This document shows positions 8,201 to 14,534 of a stretch of DNA of 20,709 nucleotides, piece after piece; position 1 is the first letter of the stretch, and each line of letters opens with the position of its first letter. Origin of the DNA: a virus; the IMG/VR virus record IMGVR_UViG_3300005529_000111, positions 1 to 20,709 of that record, one strand, 5' to 3'. A model generated the notes under the pieces. It had not been told where the DNA came from, ran no database searches, and saw only the letters and a list, made by a program, of their open reading frames with translations. The position numbers and the translations under genes are program-made.

Positions 8201-8288
8201 GGACGGTGAAAGCAAAATCAGAGGTCAAACCATTTCGCCAGGATCAATGCGCGATTGCGCAACAACCGTGATCGAGGTCAAACCATGA
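5217..8288 (+). CDS. Secreted multidomain protein: beta-helix, glycosidase-like and PASTA-like domains
   Basis: Encodes 1023 residues. A signal peptide (1-25, cleavage after ADA) leads into a right-handed beta-helix of pectate-lyase type (about 26-500; NSNGSPDDIQRIHDTLAHDG start, then many N/D-C-x-F turns). A first Thr/Pro/Ala linker follows (about 501-526). Next is a TIM-barrel-like domain (about 530-885) with Glu676 in FYTEVAN and Glu860 in KFAEIYGADV, placed like the acid/base and nucleophile of clan A glycosidases. A second linker (about 886-959, TPT/ATATA) leads to a C-terminal PASTA-like domain starting CRVPDLRGRKLREA. It could bind and cut surface polysaccharide or peptidoglycan outside the cell. 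It follows the endolysin and overlaps the next gene. The architecture is more like a host cell-surface protein than a virion part, so acquisition from the host is likely. The substrate is unknown. Confidence 0.65.
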   Translation: MKLKILLFALALVLALMFFAAGADAGTTYNSNGSPDDIQRIHDTLAHDGDVITMPAGAFTWTRPVQVRKNISVLGVPGQTILNDAIAKPATEPGAFHCILPSRTTLFRISGIKFNATGTGNDTGSLGEITVDGISSTPNVRIDNCEFNLLHLRPIVFFGGIWGVVDHCNFTMGPWVGGINIRHSVWKGVGNYGDNSWADDPNWGSEQAIFLEDCTFRNFSSATWIDGDGGMRVVARYCDIIAGEAGNHGTETGQRYRSGRTFELYRCNLDGGNLIHNWAILIRGGSALIWGNYADRYDSLVKFQEFRLWFPATPWGQANGLDPWDLNDPQIFESGTATGAGDKSMTDSSKNWPADHWKGYILRNLTRGTSSQVSSNDAHTIHFDGNPQGQSMTFSPGDLYELRWVSVVLDQPGHGKGDLISGTQPSPVAWPHQTLEPVRIWDNELGPNFGNGNGRPIISTDAQNLSPNRDWIFCGEGDDSCAPDDYTPYIYPHPLTNGATLTPTPAPSSTPTATATAPVSPTPTPPCGVVELVGRRAAITQAELDNPNVDGYTIGDSWADLAPTATTYDFSYIDAQATKIKNAGKFFNLRIQTGGGGRNVPAGNDGNVPDYVINAVIGAGGPLFQFVDGNSGNVTRSIPLFWDATFLAKKRQMIQATAAHVMAQPYASALRVFYTEVANSQTGDWNVPDSKTIDGLPPNNSSEVSRMQTAGYTTQKIIDVGCATGNANGIIDTAIAAFPSNVFISFAVGQTNFLDPLGKRYAAFSVLSNARAKYGKRVMITVNSLSQKIAATQPYSGQPNDQAWQLAYDAVNAGAYLSAQMVSGTSAMDRFAVPGYSGTRGDALLAAANEGKKYGIKFAEIYGADVRETSEGVPAALAVIHGVLECTPTPSPTPTATATATATATATFTPTATATATFTPTPTATATATATATATATVRPSPTPTATATATAPATPTPGQCRVPDLRGRKLREATWYWTHAGFDCRNIIIPPGGPDGESKIRGQTISPGSMRDCATTVIEVKP
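7876..8094 (+). repeat. Low-complexity Thr/Ala/Pro linker-coding DNA
   Basis: A run of ACN, GCN and CCN codons encoding TPT and ATATA blocks between the glycosidase-like and PASTA-like domains. Near-identical sub-blocks occur side by side, for example CGGCCACCGCCACCGCTAC in two copies, so this DNA can expand or shrink by slippage without shifting frame. The opposite strand carries long spurious Ala/Val reading frames here. Confidence 0.8.
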
Positions 8289-8455
8289 AGAAGAAACATC
8301 ACAACAAACAACACGACGCGCGTGCCGCGTCTTTCAGACGGATTGCAAAAGCTCTGCGTGCTGAAAGCAAAAGCTCTGGTCAGGTCGTTCTCAACGCGCG
8401 TCAGATCGGTCGCGTGTTCGACGCGGAAGCAAAACTTCTGCGCTCGATGCGTTAA
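8285..8455 (+). CDS. Small basic protein of unknown function
   Basis: Encodes 56 residues from ATG 8285, which overlaps the stop of the large secreted protein (ATGA); the frame is also open upstream. The protein is very basic (MKKKHHNKQHDARAASFRRI), then has a helical stretch SGQVVLNARQIGRVFDAEAK ending LLRSMR. No family is recognised. The coupled start and immediate abutment with the next gene support that it is real. Confidence 0.5.
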   Translation: MKKKHHNKQHDARAASFRRIAKALRAESKSSGQVVLNARQIGRVFDAEAKLLRSMR

Positions 8456-8638
8456 ATGAACGCGGAAGCTTTCGAACGAAAACTGCGTGAGCGCGCGGCC
8501 TACCGTCGCGAGCAGCTCAGCGATGACATCGTAGCGAAAACGCTGGAGGAAGTTGCGAACGCGCTGCGCGAATCATCGGCCGAACCGGATCACGGATCAC
8601 GGATCACCGATCACGAAGCGAAGCAATGTCCTGGTTAA
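8456..8638 (+). CDS. Small charged protein of unknown function
   Basis: Encodes 60 residues and starts at the base after the preceding stop. The first 40 residues are a charged helix (AFERKLRERAAYRREQLSDD). The last 20 are read through a four-unit heptamer DNA repeat (8587-8614) and look unrelated to the helical part, so the original C-terminus may have been altered. It overlaps the next gene by 13 bases. Function is unknown. Confidence 0.45.
   Translation: MNAEAFERKLRERAAYRREQLSDDIVAKTLEEVANALRESSAEPDHGSRITDHEAKQCPG
8587..8614 (+). repeat. Tandem heptamer repeat, four units
   Basis: Three units GGATCAC and one CGATCAC lie head to tail. Seven is not a multiple of three, so gain or loss of a unit would change the reading frame at the end of the gene it lies in and alter the spacing to the next start at 8626. 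Confidence 0.8.
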
Positions 8639-9087
8639 AGAAATATTGGAGCGCAATCTGGAGTTGCCGGTTAGCGATCGGCGTGAGCACGACCGCGATC
8701 GCTTCAATCTTCGCGGCGATTCTCCTGGTTGTGGCGGTCGTTAATTTCGGCACAGCGATCAAACAGGTGCACGATCAACAAATTCTCGATCGCGCCGCGC
8801 AAGCTGAAGCCGAGAAAAAAATGCTCACCAAGGAAGACTTCAATAAAAGCAACGCCCTTGTGCAGCAGGCCGATCAGACGCTTCCGGTTGCTCAGATTGT
8901 CGAGCCCACTCCGCAGCCGCAAACAGGCAAAACGAAATCGCCAAAGCAAAAACCCGAGATCGTGATTCTTCCAGGAAAACCGCAGCCGACACCCACTCCA
9001 AAAATCAAACGTGTGCCCGGCCCGGTCCGTTACAAAAAACAACCCACTCCAAAACCGTTCCTCCAATGGTTCCAGCGTACCAGATAA
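8626..9087 (+). CDS. Single-pass membrane protein with Pro-rich periplasmic tail
   Basis: Encodes 153 residues. It has a basic, aromatic N-terminus (MSWLKKYWSAIWSCR), one membrane helix at about 17-42, a helical charged part at about 45-80 (AAQAEAEKKMLTKEDFNKSN), then a Pro/Lys/Thr-rich extended tail (PTPQPQTGKTKSPKQKP and PQPTPTPKIKRVP). Orientation by the positive-inside rule is N-in, C-periplasmic. A membrane anchor followed by a long Pro-Lys arm recalls TonB or inner-membrane spanins, but no diagnostic motif is seen. It sits between the lysis genes and the terminase and overlaps the next gene by 22 bases. Confidence 0.55.
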   Translation: MSWLKKYWSAIWSCRLAIGVSTTAIASIFAAILLVVAVVNFGTAIKQVHDQQILDRAAQAEAEKKMLTKEDFNKSNALVQQADQTLPVAQIVEPTPQPQTGKTKSPKQKPEIVILPGKPQPTPTPKIKRVPGPVRYKKQPTPKPFLQWFQRTR

Positions 9088-9683
9088 CCACACTCACTCT
9101 AGCAAGCTTCATGCTCGCCGACATGTACGACCGGCTAACCAGCAACACGATCGGACTCGCTGTAGTCGGCCTCATCCTTTTGCTCTCGGTGTACGTGCTG
9201 GCCATTAAAGCTGTCACTGGAACGCGGTCCGCTTTCGGCCGGCGCCCTCCGATCGACGAAGACCTGGCGAAGCACAACGCCACGATCGAAGCGATCAAGA
9301 AGGATCTGGCGAGACTCGCGCCTAACGAAAAGCTTGAAGAGCTGATCAATCGCCTGGGAACATTCGCCACGCTCACTCAGCTGGCTGAGGTCAAACTCGA
9401 ATTCGGGCGCCAGGTCCAGGACGTCCGCGCGTTCTCACACCAGGAGATCCATGGGATTCGCGGAGTTCTGAACGAATACAATGCAGACGCCAAGCTTCGC
9501 AACGAACGCCTGGCGACGGTCGAGGCGTTTTCGAAATCGCATCATCTCGAACTCTCAGGCGTGCGAACACTGGTCGAAGACGTTCGGAAAGACATTCACG
9601 ACCGCATCAACACGATGGCCGATCGCCTGGGCGAGCTCGCAGGCGAAGTACGCGCACGATTTAACGGACGAACCAAAACATGA
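9066..9683 (+). CDS. Membrane-anchored coiled-coil protein
   Basis: Encodes 205 residues from ATG 9066; ATG 9111 or ATG 9123 are alternative starts that would remove or shorten the overlap with the previous gene. There is one membrane helix at about 28-50, then SAFGRRPPIDEDLAKHNATI and a long charged helical region up to residue 200 with heptad-like spacing (VRTLVEDVRKDIHDRINTMA and others). Membrane helix, R-(R/K)-P-P-(I/S)-x-x-(D/E), then coiled coil is a form often encoded just upstream of small terminase genes in Mu-like and related phages; its role there is not established. It ends in an ATGA overlap with the winged-helix-like gene. Confidence 0.6.
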   Translation: MVPAYQITTLTLASFMLADMYDRLTSNTIGLAVVGLILLLSVYVLAIKAVTGTRSAFGRRPPIDEDLAKHNATIEAIKKDLARLAPNEKLEELINRLGTFATLTQLAEVKLEFGRQVQDVRAFSHQEIHGIRGVLNEYNADAKLRNERLATVEAFSKSHHLELSGVRTLVEDVRKDIHDRINTMADRLGELAGEVRARFNGRTKT

Positions 9684-9928
9684 CTGCCGAAATCAAACGA
9701 CAAATTCTGCTAACGCTTAAGCAATGCCAGCCGTTCGCCTTGCCGGAAAAAACCTTGCATTACCAGGTCAACTTCGCCATCCGGCCGCCGATCAATGAAG
9801 ACGAGCTCGCAGAATTCCTGATCAGCATGCGGTCACAGAAGCTGATCGACTTCATCCTGGACGATCTCGATGAGTCGGTCCGCAAATGGCACATCACTGA
9901 GGCTGGTAAAGCGCTCTTGCAAAAATGA
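9680..9928 (+). CDS. Small winged-helix-like protein upstream of terminase
   Basis: Encodes 82 residues. The pattern is three helices and a wing: IKRQILLTLKQCQPFALPEK (H1), then a segment INEDELAEFLISMRSQKLID (H2-H3), strands ILDDLDESVRKWHI and the final helix TEAGKALLQK. The ending K-W-x-I-T-x-A-G-K/R-A-L-L is common to compact winged-helix proteins, and similar genes are often found just before the small terminase gene in phages with Mu-type packaging. It may bind DNA or act as a packaging accessory; no evidence separates these. Overlaps both neighbours by ATGA. Confidence 0.6.
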   Translation: MTAEIKRQILLTLKQCQPFALPEKTLHYQVNFAIRPPINEDELAEFLISMRSQKLIDFILDDLDESVRKWHITEAGKALLQK

Positions 9929-10485
9929 GCAAACCACGCAGCGACGCGAAGCTTCTCAATCTTCCGCCGAAAGTGGAGGACCAGATCTGCGATTGGCTCA
10001 ATTACGGTATCGATGGAGATACCAAGTACGAGACTGTCCGCGAAAAAATTTACGAGAAGTTCAACATCCGCACATCTGTCGGAGCGCTTTATGAATTCTA
10101 TCGTCAAATCGCGGCGCCACGACGCCTGGCGAAAGCCGCCGCGGCTGCAGGCAACCTGAAAGAAGAAGCCTCAGCTCGGGGAGCTCATTTCAAGGAAGCA
10201 TCGCTCGCAGTGCTTCAACAAAAAGGATTCGAGATCCTCGCGCAGCAACACACCGATCCGAAAGAGCTCGTCGCTTTCTTCGGCATGATTCTCGATGCGG
10301 ACCGCCTCGCGATAGACAAGCAGAAGGTCGAGCTGCAGCGGGACCGCTTTGAATTCAGCGCCGCAAAGGCAGCACTGAAACACGTCCGCGAACTGAAGAT
10401 CATTTCATCCGACAAATCGCTGAACGAAGAAGCGAAGATTGAAGCGGTCCGCGAACGGCTCTTCGGCAAGGCACCGGGCAAGTGA
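9925..10485 (+). CDS. Terminase small subunit (DUF3486/Mu gp27-like)
   Basis: Encodes 186 residues. The N-terminal part (KLLNLPPKVEDQICDWLNYG and KYETVREKIYEKFNIRTSVG) is a helix-turn-helix-like DNA-binding domain. The centre and C-terminus are long helices (ASLAVLQQKGFEILAQQHTD, VELQRDRFEFSAAKAALKHV). This is the form of the DUF3486 small terminase family, which recognises phage DNA and presents it to the large subunit. The stop overlaps the GTG start of the large terminase, as is usual for this pair. Length is close to that of the family. Confidence 0.75.
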   Translation: MSKPRSDAKLLNLPPKVEDQICDWLNYGIDGDTKYETVREKIYEKFNIRTSVGALYEFYRQIAAPRRLAKAAAAAGNLKEEASARGAHFKEASLAVLQQKGFEILAQQHTDPKELVAFFGMILDADRLAIDKQKVELQRDRFEFSAAKAALKHVRELKIISSDKSLNEEAKIEAVRERLFGKAPGK

Positions 10486-11966
10486 CAAAGAAAAGGAAAA
10501 AAGCAGGTCCGCTAAAACGCGCGATCGCAACGGCCGCGATTGCAGCGACGGCTGCGATGGCTCCCATCTCGACGCCGGCCGTTCATGCGCCAGCCCCGCT
10601 CGTTCCATTCCGGAATTATCAGGCGCCGGTCTTCTGGGATCACAAGACAAAGACGCTCATCCTTCATTGGTCCCGCCAGATTGGAAAGTCATACACGCTC
10701 GCAGCCTGGGCGGTTGATCGGCTGCTGCGTTTCCCAGGGCGACTGGTCACAGTCCTTTCAAACTCGCGCGATAACGGCGCCGAGTTCGTTATCAAATGCC
10801 AGGAGGTTTGTCAGAAGCTCGGGCAAGTAGTCGAGGTCGAAGATCAATCAGTCGACATCACCTACGACAACATGCGGTTCGAGATCCGCGTGGTGGTCAA
10901 CGGAAAGATCGGACGCATTAAGGTCCTCGCAGCGAATCCTCGCACTGCGCGTGGTTTTTCTGGTGATCTGATCCTGGACGAATTCGCGTTCCACGAAGAC
11001 AGCCGCGCAATTTGGGAAGCAGCTGAGCCGATCATTTCGAGTAACCCGGATTTTCTCTGCCGCATCGCTTCTACCGGAAACGGCCGGCAGAACATGTTTT
11101 ATCAGCTGATCAGCGAAGGCCGCATTCCGGTGAATCGCATGAAGCGATCGGAAGCCTGGCGCATGGGCGAGCTGAAGATCTACAGCGCAATCGACGGCCG
11201 CGAGATTACGCCGGATGAAGCGCGCCGCGAGGCGAGCGACAAACGGGCCTACGATCAGAACTACGAATGCGCGTTTGAAGATGAGAACATGCCGCTGCTC
11301 ACGCACGAGCTCATCAGCGCAGCGGAACGTTCGCTCATCACGTTCGACAGCCAGGTGTGGTCGCCGGCCAGCCTCGCCAGGATGCTCCGCGCCGAGGGCG
11401 ATCTTGAAGCCGGTTACGACGTCGCACGCACGCGCGATCTTTCGTTCATTCCTGTTCTGGAACGCGTCGGGTCGATGCGAAGGACCATCGCTGGTCTCGT
11501 CATGGAAAACATGCGCCTGCCGCAGCAGCAGGAGCAAGCTCAGCTCGTGTGTCAGATGCCGAAGTTCCGGCGCATGGAAGTCGACATGACCGGAATTGGC
11601 CTCGGCGCTTTCGAATGGCTTGAGGATGAATTCGGCAGCGGAAAAATCGGAGGCGTCAATTTCGCTTCGAGCGAACCAGTCAGCGATCGCATTCGGACGC
11701 AGGGTCGCAAAGCCCTCAATGCACGCGTCACGGAAATCATGGCCACCGACCTGGTTGGTGTGTTTGAAGATCGGGCGATCGAGATCCCAGCAGATCCGGA
11801 ATTGCGCGATGATTTGCGCAAGCCGGAAAAGATCGTCAGCCCCAGCGGCCGCGTATCGATCGCAGCCGCTCGCGACGCTTCTGGTCACGCCGACAGATTC
11901 TGGGGCTACGCCCTCGCCGTACGTGCCGGCAACCGCGTCTCACACTACGCAGCTGTCCTGATATGA
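10482..11966 (+). CDS. Terminase large subunit
   Basis: Encodes 494 residues from GTG 10482 (GTGA overlap); ATG 10557 is an alternative. The ATPase domain shows an adenine-site-like FRNYQ (43-47), Walker A WSRQIGKS (63-70), Walker B LILDEFAF (163-170) and the coupling motif ASTGNG (196-201). The C-terminal RNase H-fold nuclease has YDVARTRDLSFIPV (Asp313) and EVDMTGIGLGAFE (Asp368) as metal-ligand candidates, followed by SEPVSDRIRTQGRKALNARV. It drives DNA into the procapsid and cuts concatemers, working at the portal encoded downstream. It fits the Terminase_6/Mu gp28-like group. The first 40 residues are Ala/Pro-rich and unlike a terminase; if GTG is the true start they form an unusual extension. 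Confidence 0.92.
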   Translation: MTKKRKKAGPLKRAIATAAIAATAAMAPISTPAVHAPAPLVPFRNYQAPVFWDHKTKTLILHWSRQIGKSYTLAAWAVDRLLRFPGRLVTVLSNSRDNGAEFVIKCQEVCQKLGQVVEVEDQSVDITYDNMRFEIRVVVNGKIGRIKVLAANPRTARGFSGDLILDEFAFHEDSRAIWEAAEPIISSNPDFLCRIASTGNGRQNMFYQLISEGRIPVNRMKRSEAWRMGELKIYSAIDGREITPDEARREASDKRAYDQNYECAFEDENMPLLTHELISAAERSLITFDSQVWSPASLARMLRAEGDLEAGYDVARTRDLSFIPVLERVGSMRRTIAGLVMENMRLPQQQEQAQLVCQMPKFRRMEVDMTGIGLGAFEWLEDEFGSGKIGGVNFASSEPVSDRIRTQGRKALNARVTEIMATDLVGVFEDRAIEIPADPELRDDLRKPEKIVSPSGRVSIAAARDASGHADRFWGYALAVRAGNRVSHYAAVLI

Positions 11967-11974
11967 AGTTTTTC

Positions 11975-12003
11975 GTCCCTATTTTCGTTGATTCACTTCT
12001 ATC
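11975..12003 (+). repeat. 29-bp dispersed intergenic repeat, copy 3
   Basis: Matches copy 1 at 27 of 29 positions. It lies in the gap between terminase and portal genes and runs directly into the REP-like hairpin, so the two form a composite element of about 53 bases. Confidence 0.75.
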
Positions 12004-12027
12004 TGTAGCCACGGCCCTGCGGGCCGT
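12003..12027 (+). repeat. REP-like hairpin element, intergenic copy
   Basis: Starts CTGTAGCC and contains a perfect 7-bp stem ACGGCCC / GGGCCGT around a TGC loop. Compared with the copy at 13530-13554 (ACGGCTC / GAGCCGT) one base pair differs on both sides, which keeps pairing. It ends 24 bases before the portal start, and a GAGG follows at 12037-12040. Confidence 0.75.
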
Positions 12028-12051
12028 TCACTCTTTGAGGCATCGAACCCG

Positions 12052-14364
12052 ATGTCGATCGCCATTTCAATCTCGCTCGTTCTCGCTATGAGTTTCTTTG
12101 GCTCGATTAAGCAATCATTCGCCTCCGCGCTGCTTTCAACCGATACCGGACAAGCGCTCGTTCAAAAGTCCGCGCTCTCATGGGTTGCAGCCTGGCTGCG
12201 CGGAGACGACCCAGGAGATATCTCTGGCGATCGCCTCACACGGCCGTTCGCAAATTCTGTGTGGGTCCAGCGTGCAATCAAACGCGTCTCCGAACCAATC
12301 GCGGCTGTTCCTCTCGATTTTTACGAGCTCACTGCCAAGGGCAAAGAAGTTGAGATCTCCGATCCTGAGCTCGTCGCGTTTTGGGAAGCGCCGGCAATCG
12401 ATCGCAGTGGCCCGATGGATCGCGCGGATTTCATCGAAGCCACAGTCGGCTGGCTGAAACTGTGCGGCGAATCGTTTTGGATCCTCGACGATAGCTGGCT
12501 CACACAACGCTTCGTCAAACCCTCGACTCGCGCGCCGATCATTGTCGCGCGCCCGGAGCGGATGGAACCAGTTATCGCAGATAACAAACTAATTGGCTGG
12601 GTGTTTACCGATGCCGGCGGTCAACGGCATCAGCTCATCAAAGACCAGGTGGTCCATCGCAAATTCTGGAATCCATACGACGACATTCGCGGCCTGGCAG
12701 AATTCACTTCTGCGCGCGTAGCCAGCGAAGCGGATTATCTCGCCGGCAAATTTTCGCTGAACCTCAATCGCGCCAATGGCGATCGCGGTATCATCGCGGT
12801 CGCGAAAGGCGGTCAACCAACCGACGTGCAGCAGGAACAAATCACCCGCGCGCTGCGCGAGAAAGCGATCGCAGCCAGGCGCGGCGATTTCAAACCGCTC
12901 TTTCTCTCTGGCGACGTCGAGATCGAGGATCCGAAGGTTTCTTCGCCCGACGCGAACTTCGTCGCAGCGCGCCTGGAGAATCGACACGAAATCTTCATCG
13001 CCTTCGGCGTGCCGCCGAGCATGGCAGACGTCGCCGCGAGTTATTCAATCGGCCAGGCCAGCGATCGTTACGTGTTGATCGTCGAGACGTGCATGCCGCT
13101 GGCGAATGGAAAAATCTCAGGAGCGATCGAAGCCATTTCGAAAATGTTCCTCGCCGGCCGCACCGTCCGCGCGCGCTTCAATTTCAATGATCATCCCATC
13201 ATGCAACAAGTGCGATCGGAGCGACTCAAATCGCTCGATAGCCTCTGGCAAAAAGGCATGCCGGTCCGCGAAGCCAGCGATTATCTTGGTCTTGGGATTC
13301 CTGAATACTCAGGCTGGGAAATCGGTTATGTGCCGTACAACGTTCTGCCGGTCGGTGAAGCTGGATTGCCTGAGCAATTGCCAGGCGAAGAACAGCCACC
13401 AGGTGGAACCCCAGACGAAGCTGCGAATGATGAAAACGGAGACGCAGCCGCAGCGCAGACAATCGAAGAAATTTTTAAAGCGCGGAGGTCTCCGGTCCGC
13501 AATATCGAGCAAGCCTTCTCAGCCCGTAGCTGTAGCCACGGCTCTGTGAGCCGTAACGGAGAAGCGTCAACGACCACAAAGGATCGCGATCCAAAGCGCG
13601 TCGCATTAGCCAACGCGCATCTCGCCCAGCGCAAGCCCACGATCGCCGCATACAAATCCAAATTCACGGCCGAGCTCATGAAAGCCAGGCGCGAAACGCT
13701 GGCTAAGCTCGCGAAGCAGAACAAAACAGTGGAGGCAGGCGTGTCGACTTCAGTCCGCGCAGCTGCCGCCGACTTCCTGTTCGATCTCAATAAATTCAAA
13801 CAGGGGATTCTTGCCGGCATGCGCAACGTCGCGCTCTCTGCGATGCAGACTGCCGGCGAGCAGCTCTTTCAGGAAGTTGGTTTTGATGATCCGTTCGAGA
13901 TGCCGTCAGAAGTTGCGCTGCAATATCTGCACCTGCGCGAAAACCGTTTGTCCGATGCGAGCGATGAAGTTTACGACCGAATCAAAACTTCGCTGGAACA
14001 AGGTCTGCGCGAAGGCGAATCGATCGCAAAGCTGACGAGCCGCGTCAAATCCGAGTTCAACGATATCGGCCGCGGCGACGCGACGCGGATCGCGATGACC
14101 GAAACCTCAGCTGTTTACGGCGTGAGTCGCCAGGTGGCCATGAAAGAAGCCGGCGTAAAATACAAGCAATGGCTCACGAGCGGTCTTCCAAATGTGCGGC
14201 CGGCGCACACTGAAGCCGAAGAGCAAACCGTTGCGATCGACGAACCATTCCTGGTAGGCGGCGAACATCTCATGCACCCAGGCGATCCCGCCGGCAGCGC
14301 TGGCAACGTCATCAACTGTCACTGCGTTTCAATTGCCGTCGCAAAGAAAGAATCCGCATCATGA
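12052..14364 (+). CDS. Portal protein fused to Mu F-like head morphogenesis domain
   Basis: Encodes 770 residues from ATG 12052 (GAGG 11 bases upstream); ATG 12088 (MSFFGSIKQSF) is a plausible alternative that gives a more typical portal start. Residues of about 60-450 are an HK97-type portal: NSVWVQRAIKRVSEPIAAVP, GWVFTDAGG, FWNPYDDIRGLAEF, GVPPSMADVAASYS, ending near YLGLGIPEYSGWEIGYVPYN. The C-terminal part (about 640-768) is a Mu F-like domain: TSRVKSEFNDIGRGDATRIA, MTETSAVYGVSRQVAM, GLPNVRPAHT and NVINCHCVSIAV. The portal forms the DNA entry ring; MuF is a minor head or ejection protein. The junction is polar and holds an in-frame REP-like element. Protease and capsid genes follow. Confidence 0.88.
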   Translation: MSIAISISLVLAMSFFGSIKQSFASALLSTDTGQALVQKSALSWVAAWLRGDDPGDISGDRLTRPFANSVWVQRAIKRVSEPIAAVPLDFYELTAKGKEVEISDPELVAFWEAPAIDRSGPMDRADFIEATVGWLKLCGESFWILDDSWLTQRFVKPSTRAPIIVARPERMEPVIADNKLIGWVFTDAGGQRHQLIKDQVVHRKFWNPYDDIRGLAEFTSARVASEADYLAGKFSLNLNRANGDRGIIAVAKGGQPTDVQQEQITRALREKAIAARRGDFKPLFLSGDVEIEDPKVSSPDANFVAARLENRHEIFIAFGVPPSMADVAASYSIGQASDRYVLIVETCMPLANGKISGAIEAISKMFLAGRTVRARFNFNDHPIMQQVRSERLKSLDSLWQKGMPVREASDYLGLGIPEYSGWEIGYVPYNVLPVGEAGLPEQLPGEEQPPGGTPDEAANDENGDAAAAQTIEEIFKARRSPVRNIEQAFSARSCSHGSVSRNGEASTTTKDRDPKRVALANAHLAQRKPTIAAYKSKFTAELMKARRETLAKLAKQNKTVEAGVSTSVRAAAADFLFDLNKFKQGILAGMRNVALSAMQTAGEQLFQEVGFDDPFEMPSEVALQYLHLRENRLSDASDEVYDRIKTSLEQGLREGESIAKLTSRVKSEFNDIGRGDATRIAMTETSAVYGVSRQVAMKEAGVKYKQWLTSGLPNVRPAHTEAEEQTVAIDEPFLVGGEHLMHPGDPAGSAGNVINCHCVSIAVAKKESAS
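13530..13554 (+). repeat. REP-like hairpin element, in-frame copy inside the portal-MuF gene
   Basis: CTGTAGCC followed by the perfect 7-bp stem ACGGCTC / GAGCCGT with a TGT loop. Preceded by CGTAG, giving GTAGCTGTAGCC as in the gap at 3726-3737. It is translated in the portal-MuF linker as part of SARSCSHGSVSRNGEAST, a segment whose composition differs from its surroundings. Confidence 0.75.
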
Positions 14365-14534
14365 ACAATGAGCAATTAGCAGGTCAACTTTACGAAATTT
14401 ACTGCAAAGCAGTCGGAGGCGTCGCTTTCAATGGCGATCCGCTTCCATCATGGGACGAATTCAAAAACGATCCCGCGAAATCAAAACAGGCCAACGCATG
14501 GCGCGAAGTGGCGAAGGCGGCAAAAAAATCATGA
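14361..14534 (+). CDS. Small phage head-region protein
   Basis: Encodes 57 residues. It starts with an ATGA overlap on the portal-MuF stop and ends with an ATGA overlap on the protease start, so it is read as a coupled link between them. The protein has a helix LAGQLYEIYCKAVGGVAFNG, then DPLPSWDEFKNDPAK, then KQANAWREVAKAAKKS. The Y-C-x-A-V-G-G-V-A-F-N-G-D-x-L-P-x-W pattern recurs in short phage proteins of unknown function near structural or morphogenesis genes. It may be a scaffold or packaging accessory, but this is unproven. Confidence 0.75.
   Translation: MNNEQLAGQLYEIYCKAVGGVAFNGDPLPSWDEFKNDPAKSKQANAWREVAKAAKKS

Noticed and set aside
7845-8228. Minus-strand frames of Ala/Val and Cys/Gly/Ser-rich repeats
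   Set aside because: They are reverse readings of the Thr/Ala/Pro linker DNA and have no independent support.
10848-11888. Long minus-strand frame of 346 residues opposite the large terminase
   Set aside because: The plus strand carries Walker A, Walker B and nuclease motifs in this region; the minus frame has no recognisable pattern and no ribosome site.
11961-11990. Terminator after the large terminase (T-rich stretch GTTTTTCG)
   Set aside because: There is no stem directly before the T stretch; the nearby stem at 12011-12027 is followed by no T-run.
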